Assembly (NCBI GenBank): GCA_019240475.1
Contig: JAFAYI010000006.1
Coordinates: 1 to 64,000, forward strand
Length of the DNA stretch: 64,000 nucleotides
Source: Acidobacteriaceae bacterium
GTDB lineage: Bacteria; Acidobacteriota; Terriglobia; Bryobacterales; Bryobacteraceae
Reading direction: 5' to 3'
Position numbers and translations under genes: made by a program. Position 1 is the first letter of the stretch. Each line of letters opens with the position of its first letter. Positions 61,093-64,000 of this stretch are shown one piece after another. The notes under the pieces were generated by a model, which had not been told where the DNA came from, searched no databases, and was given only the letters and a program-made list of their open reading frames with translations.

Positions 61093-62344
61093 GCATCGTG
61101 TTCCGCAGGACGTCTTCTACAATCGCTGCCGCGCGCTCCACGCCGCCCGCTGCTTTCACGGAATCGCGCAGGCTCTCCGCGCGGGTTCGATAACCCGGTT
61201 CCCGCATCACGCGTTGCACTGCCGCGCGCAAGTTCGCGCTGGTTGCGCGGCCAATAGGAATCGTCTCGCCCGCCCCCGCATGCGCCATGCGAGCCGCGAT
61301 CGCCGGCTGGTCGTGCGTGATCGGCAGCGCCACCATCGGCACCCCGAACAGCAGCGACTGCATAACTGTGTTCAAGCCCGCGTGCGTAATCGTCAAGCTC
61401 GCTCGCGCCAGAAGATCGAGTTGCGGCGCATACCTCACCACTACGGGCTCGCCCGCCAAACCCTGTGGCAGATCGCCGCCTTCGCCGCCGGTTGCGATCA
61501 CCAGTTGCGCCTCCAAACCCGCGCAGGCTTCCGCTATCGTGTGGAAATGCCGGCTGTCGCGCGCCTGCAATGTTCCAAGCGAGGCATAGATCAAGGGCTT
61601 TCCATTCAGCCGCTCGAACGGAAAGGCCGCGCCGCCTCCAGGCCCCCCCGCATCGCAGAACGGACCCAAGTAGTGAAAACTTTGAGGCAGAGCCCGCCGC
61701 GGAAAATCGAGCTCGCGCGCCATCTGGCAAAGCTGAGCCCGGCGCGAGAACGTGTCGTCCGGCGCGCTGATCGGACGCAAGCCCCAGCCGCGGCGATACC
61801 TGTTCAGCGTTCCATTAATCGGCCGGATCAACCAATCCGAAAGGCCGTACCCGATCCGATTCCGCAAACGCCCCCATACGCCTGGCCGAAACGTCCACGG
61901 CACAAAGGGCGGCGGGATGTCCGGCTCGCGGTTCAGCGGCAAGCTGGGACACACGTTGACGAATGGCAGCCCCAGGTACTCGGCGACGCTTCCTCCCGCA
62001 GGTTCATTTTGATCGACGAGCGCCAGTTCGATCCCTGCCGCTCGAAACCGTTCCGGAAGCTCTTCGCATAGTAGCTGCGTGAGCTGCCGCGCGCGTCCCA
62101 CGGCGTAGCGCAGCGAGCTCAATCCTCGCTTCCCGCCCATTTCGCGAATGGATTCGGCAAGCGCGTCGCCGCCCACAGCGCCGACCGCCTCGAAATCCAG
62201 CCCCTGCGACCGAACGTTCGCCGCGAGCGCCGGTATCGTGAAAACGTACGCCCGGTGGCCGCGCTTTACGAGCGCGCGCCCCAGCGTGAACATTGGGTTC
62301 AAATGTCCCGGCAACGGAGGACAGACGATTGCGATATTCGCCAT
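61079..62344 (-). CDS. CrtX/MGT-like UDP-sugar glycosyltransferase
   Basis: A 421-residue GT1-fold glycosyltransferase that transfers a sugar from a UDP donor to a small lipophilic acceptor. Recognised by IAIVCPPLPGHLNPMFTLGR at the N-terminus and by the donor-binding signature THAGLNTVMQSLLFGVPMVA followed by ITHDQPAIAARM, close to zeaxanthin glucosyltransferase and macrolide glycosyltransferases. No signal peptide; one internal hydrophobic stretch. The acceptor (carotenoid, hopanoid, macrolide) is not encoded nearby. Divergent from the secreted hydrolase with a 142-bp spacer that carries a palindrome. Confidence 0.86.
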   Translation of the reverse strand: MANIAIVCPPLPGHLNPMFTLGRALVKRGHRAYVFTIPALAANVRSQGLDFEAVGAVGGDALAESIREMGGKRGLSSLRYAVGRARQLTQLLCEELPERFRAAGIELALVDQNEPAGGSVAEYLGLPFVNVCPSLPLNREPDIPPPFVPWTFRPGVWGRLRNRIGYGLSDWLIRPINGTLNRYRRGWGLRPISAPDDTFSRRAQLCQMARELDFPRRALPQSFHYLGPFCDAGGPGGGAAFPFERLNGKPLIYASLGTLQARDSRHFHTIAEACAGLEAQLVIATGGEGGDLPQGLAGEPVVVRYAPQLDLLARASLTITHAGLNTVMQSLLFGVPMVALPITHDQPAIAARMAHAGAGETIPIGRATSANLRAAVQRVMREPGYRTRAESLRDSVKAAGGVERAAAIVEDVLRNTMPRRA

Positions 62345-62392
62345 CGATTCGGTTCTCGTTATTGTACGAGTGTCGGCGCCGCCCCCGGTATG

Positions 62393-62407
62393 CTAGGTTA
62401 CACCTAG
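62393..62407. promoter_or_regulatory. 15-bp perfect inverted repeat in a divergent promoter region
   Basis: CTAGGT (62393-62398), a TAC spacer, then ACCTAG (62402-62407) form an exact inverted repeat between the divergent glycosyltransferase and hydrolase genes. Its size and position fit a small dimeric repressor site. No regulator gene is adjacent. Confidence 0.45.
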
Positions 62408-62486
62408 TTCCCGACCACGCAAGAACTCCCTCGTGAATTCTTTCTAATCTCTGTTCGATTACTGGAAATTATCAAATCTAAAACGC

Positions 62487-64000
62487 ATGAAAGTAGTACT
62501 TCTCCTCGCCGCTCTCGCATCGTGCCTTTCGGCCGCTCAAACGACGGCTCTTTATAACCCCGGTTCACCAACCACCGGTCCTTTTCCCGCGAATGCTCTA
62601 ACCGTTGCTGACGCTACCCAGCAGACCGGCATCCGCATCAATCTGCCCGAGTCATTCGAAACCTGCGATGTTTCCACCGCGCCGAGCGTCTGCAGCAACA
62701 CGGCGCTTCTCAATCAACTCGATGGATTTAGTGTTAACCCGCGCGTGGCGGCTTGTTTCTCCGGCCCCGTCAACGCCAGCACTCTTTCCTCAGGCATGCA
62801 GATCGTCGCGGTCTCAAACAACGCCGCCGTTTCTCTGAATCAGATCATCTTCGACCCCACCACCAATTGCGCCTTCGCGAAGCCGAATCAGGTGCTTAAT
62901 CAGCAGAGCCAATACCTCTTTGTCGTCACCGATTCGGTCCACGATAGTAGTGGGAAAAAGCTAAAAGCCTCTGATGCATTCACCGATTGCTTGCAAAGCA
63001 GCGACCCGTACTGCCAGACGCTCGCCGCCGCTCTCCAGCAGGTTCCGCAGCATCCAGCCTCGACCGCCAGAATCGTAACGGCGTCTTTGTTCACGACCAT
63101 GAGCGCCACTTCTTGGCTTCAGAACGCTCGCGCATTTGCCGACGCCAATCAGCCGCCCGTTGTGCTGCCCGCCGGACTGAACGGCGCGCCCTCGGTTTAC
63201 AATCTCTCGTCTGTTCAAAGCATGACGTGGGCGCCGCAAGGCAGCGGCGATGATGTGGATAACTCCGAGACCATTACTCCCAGCGTGCTCACCGGGGTTG
63301 GGCAAGTCGCTTTCGGAATGTTCCTGACTCCGCTCTTTCTCGATCCAACGAGCGGCAGCATTCTCACTACGCCTACCGCGCAGCCCATCTCCGCGCCGAC
63401 CGCCTACATCCCGGTTTCTTTCCATCTGTTCCTGCCCTCCCTCGGTTCCGGCTCAGGGAAATACCCGGTCGCCATCTACGGACACGGGCTAGGCGACAAC
63501 CAGTTCGGCGCGCCGACTTACATCGCCTCTACGCTCGCGCAGATGGGCATCGCCACTCTCGCGATTGAGATCACCGGGCACGGCTACGGTCAAGGCGGCG
63601 TGGTGAACATCACGGGCACGAACGGCAGCGTGCAGACGGTTTCTACTCCGGGGCGCGGCATTCTGATCCCTGGGAATTCCAGCATTGGTCCGAGCGACGG
63701 ATGTATCCTCCCCGGCGCTCTCGCGGTCCGTGACTGCGGACGCCAGACCGCGGTCGATCTGTTCGCGCTGGTTCAAACCATTCGCGAAACCGGCGGCCTG
63801 GGCTACGGCCTTGATCCTTCGCGGATCTATTATGTCGGCCAATCCTTCGGCGCCACTTACGGCACGCTCTTTCACGCCACCGAGGCGAATGAACGCATCG
63901 CAACCATGAGCGGCGCGGGCGGCTCCTCTGTCGATGTCGCGCGCCTGGCAATCACCGGACGCCCGCTCGCCATCGAGTATCTTTCTTCCATCAGTCCCGC
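62487..64000 (+). CDS. secreted alpha/beta-hydrolase (lipase-like), 3' end outside window
   Basis: An open frame of more than 504 residues running off the window end. It begins with a signal peptide (MKVVLLLAALASCLSAAQ). The first part (about 20-165) is an Ig-like N-terminal domain resembling those of bacterial virulence-factor lipases (QYLFVVTDSVHDSSGKKL). The catalytic domain follows: YGHGLGDNQFG forms the oxyanion-loop region, and the nucleophile is S453 in YYVGQSFGATYG (GxSxG). Asp and His of the triad would lie beyond the window. Likely an extracellular or surface lipase/esterase. ATG 62487 is the first start that gives a good signal peptide; ribosome site weak. Confidence 0.82.
   Translation, partial: MKVVLLLAALASCLSAAQTTALYNPGSPTTGPFPANALTVADATQQTGIRINLPESFETCDVSTAPSVCSNTALLNQLDGFSVNPRVAACFSGPVNASTLSSGMQIVAVSNNAAVSLNQIIFDPTTNCAFAKPNQVLNQQSQYLFVVTDSVHDSSGKKLKASDAFTDCLQSSDPYCQTLAAALQQVPQHPASTARIVTASLFTTMSATSWLQNARAFADANQPPVVLPAGLNGAPSVYNLSSVQSMTWAPQGSGDDVDNSETITPSVLTGVGQVAFGMFLTPLFLDPTSGSILTTPTAQPISAPTAYIPVSFHLFLPSLGSGSGKYPVAIYGHGLGDNQFGAPTYIASTLAQMGIATLAIEITGHGYGQGGVVNITGTNGSVQTVSTPGRGILIPGNSSIGPSDGCILPGALAVRDCGRQTAVDLFALVQTIRETGGLGYGLDPSRIYYVGQSFGATYGTLFHATEANERIATMSGAGGSSVDVARLAITGRPLAIEYLSSISP

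Noticed and set aside
1..64000. tRNA, rRNA, CRISPR, transposase or phage genes
   Set aside because: I looked on both strands for conserved tRNA arms, spaced repeats and transposase or integrase motifs and saw none; a covariance-model search would be needed to exclude small RNAs.

Overview
The window looks like a stretch of a GC-rich acidobacterial chromosome, most likely from the Bryobacterales/Solibacter group. This is inferred from gene content, not from a marker gene: two MacB-like 'acidobacterial duplicated orphan permeases' with no ATPase, two very large Oar-like TonB-dependent receptors with N-terminal carboxypeptidase-regulatory domains, a two-component regulator-propeller kinase, a ThuA-like protein, PQQ dehydrogenase with cytochrome c, and many exported Gfo/Idh/MocA and PIG-L type proteins. 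I see no rRNA, tRNA, CRISPR array, prophage or insertion sequence. Coding density is very high: almost all gaps are under 200 bp, and several convergent pairs overlap at their 3' ends.

Layout. 2-764: a decayed gene with internal frame breaks. 765-6284: ornithine cyclodeaminase-like enzyme, a MoxR-type AAA ATPase with a von Willebrand A partner, and an exported gamma-glutamyltransferase. 6286-12544: orphan permease, then a tight operon of sodium:solute symporter, 73-residue two-helix membrane protein and fucose-isomerase-like enzyme, then a small coiled-coil protein. 12647-20402: MreB, an exported sialidase-like beta-propeller, a Tat-type Gfo/Idh/MocA protein, a second orphan permease and a beta-lactamase-fold hydrolase preceded by an inverted repeat. 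20504-26783: HAD phosphatase, a cyclopropane-synthase-like methyltransferase translationally coupled to a delta-9-type desaturase, and the propeller histidine kinase. 26826-28739 (minus): an ECF sigma, anti-sigma and two exported proteins in overlapping frames. 28863-38157: membrane protein, lipase maturation factor, Mfd, two heptosyltransferases coupled to an ICMT-like methyltransferase, and a TIM-barrel isomerase. 38192-45245: small helical protein, PIG-L deacetylase, TonB receptor, bactofilin and an exported sarcosine-oxidase-like flavoprotein.

45292-62344 reads as a carbohydrate or polyol uptake and oxidation region. A TonB receptor and ThuA-like protein (minus strand) sit next to a LacI regulator co-transcribed with a Gfo/Idh/MocA dehydrogenase. 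Divergent from these run a sugar isomerase/epimerase, a phytanoyl-CoA-dioxygenase-like oxygenase, a dihaem cytochrome c and a PQQ dehydrogenase. A CpG-centred operator-like palindrome lies between the divergent promoters, and its CATGAAC half-site recurs in front of thuA. Next come a DMT-type transporter, then an exported nucleoside hydrolase, an alginate-export-type porin and a Tat-exported bicupin in one operon. The region closes with a CrtX-like glycosyltransferase; a secreted alpha/beta hydrolase then runs off the window end.

The most interesting leads are: the LacI-centred oxidative glycoside module (44-62 kb); the desaturase/methyltransferase pair with an altered cyclopropane-synthase motif; the symporter with a possible small subunit; the ECF operon whose two exported products look like diverged paralogues; and several candidate regulatory repeats.
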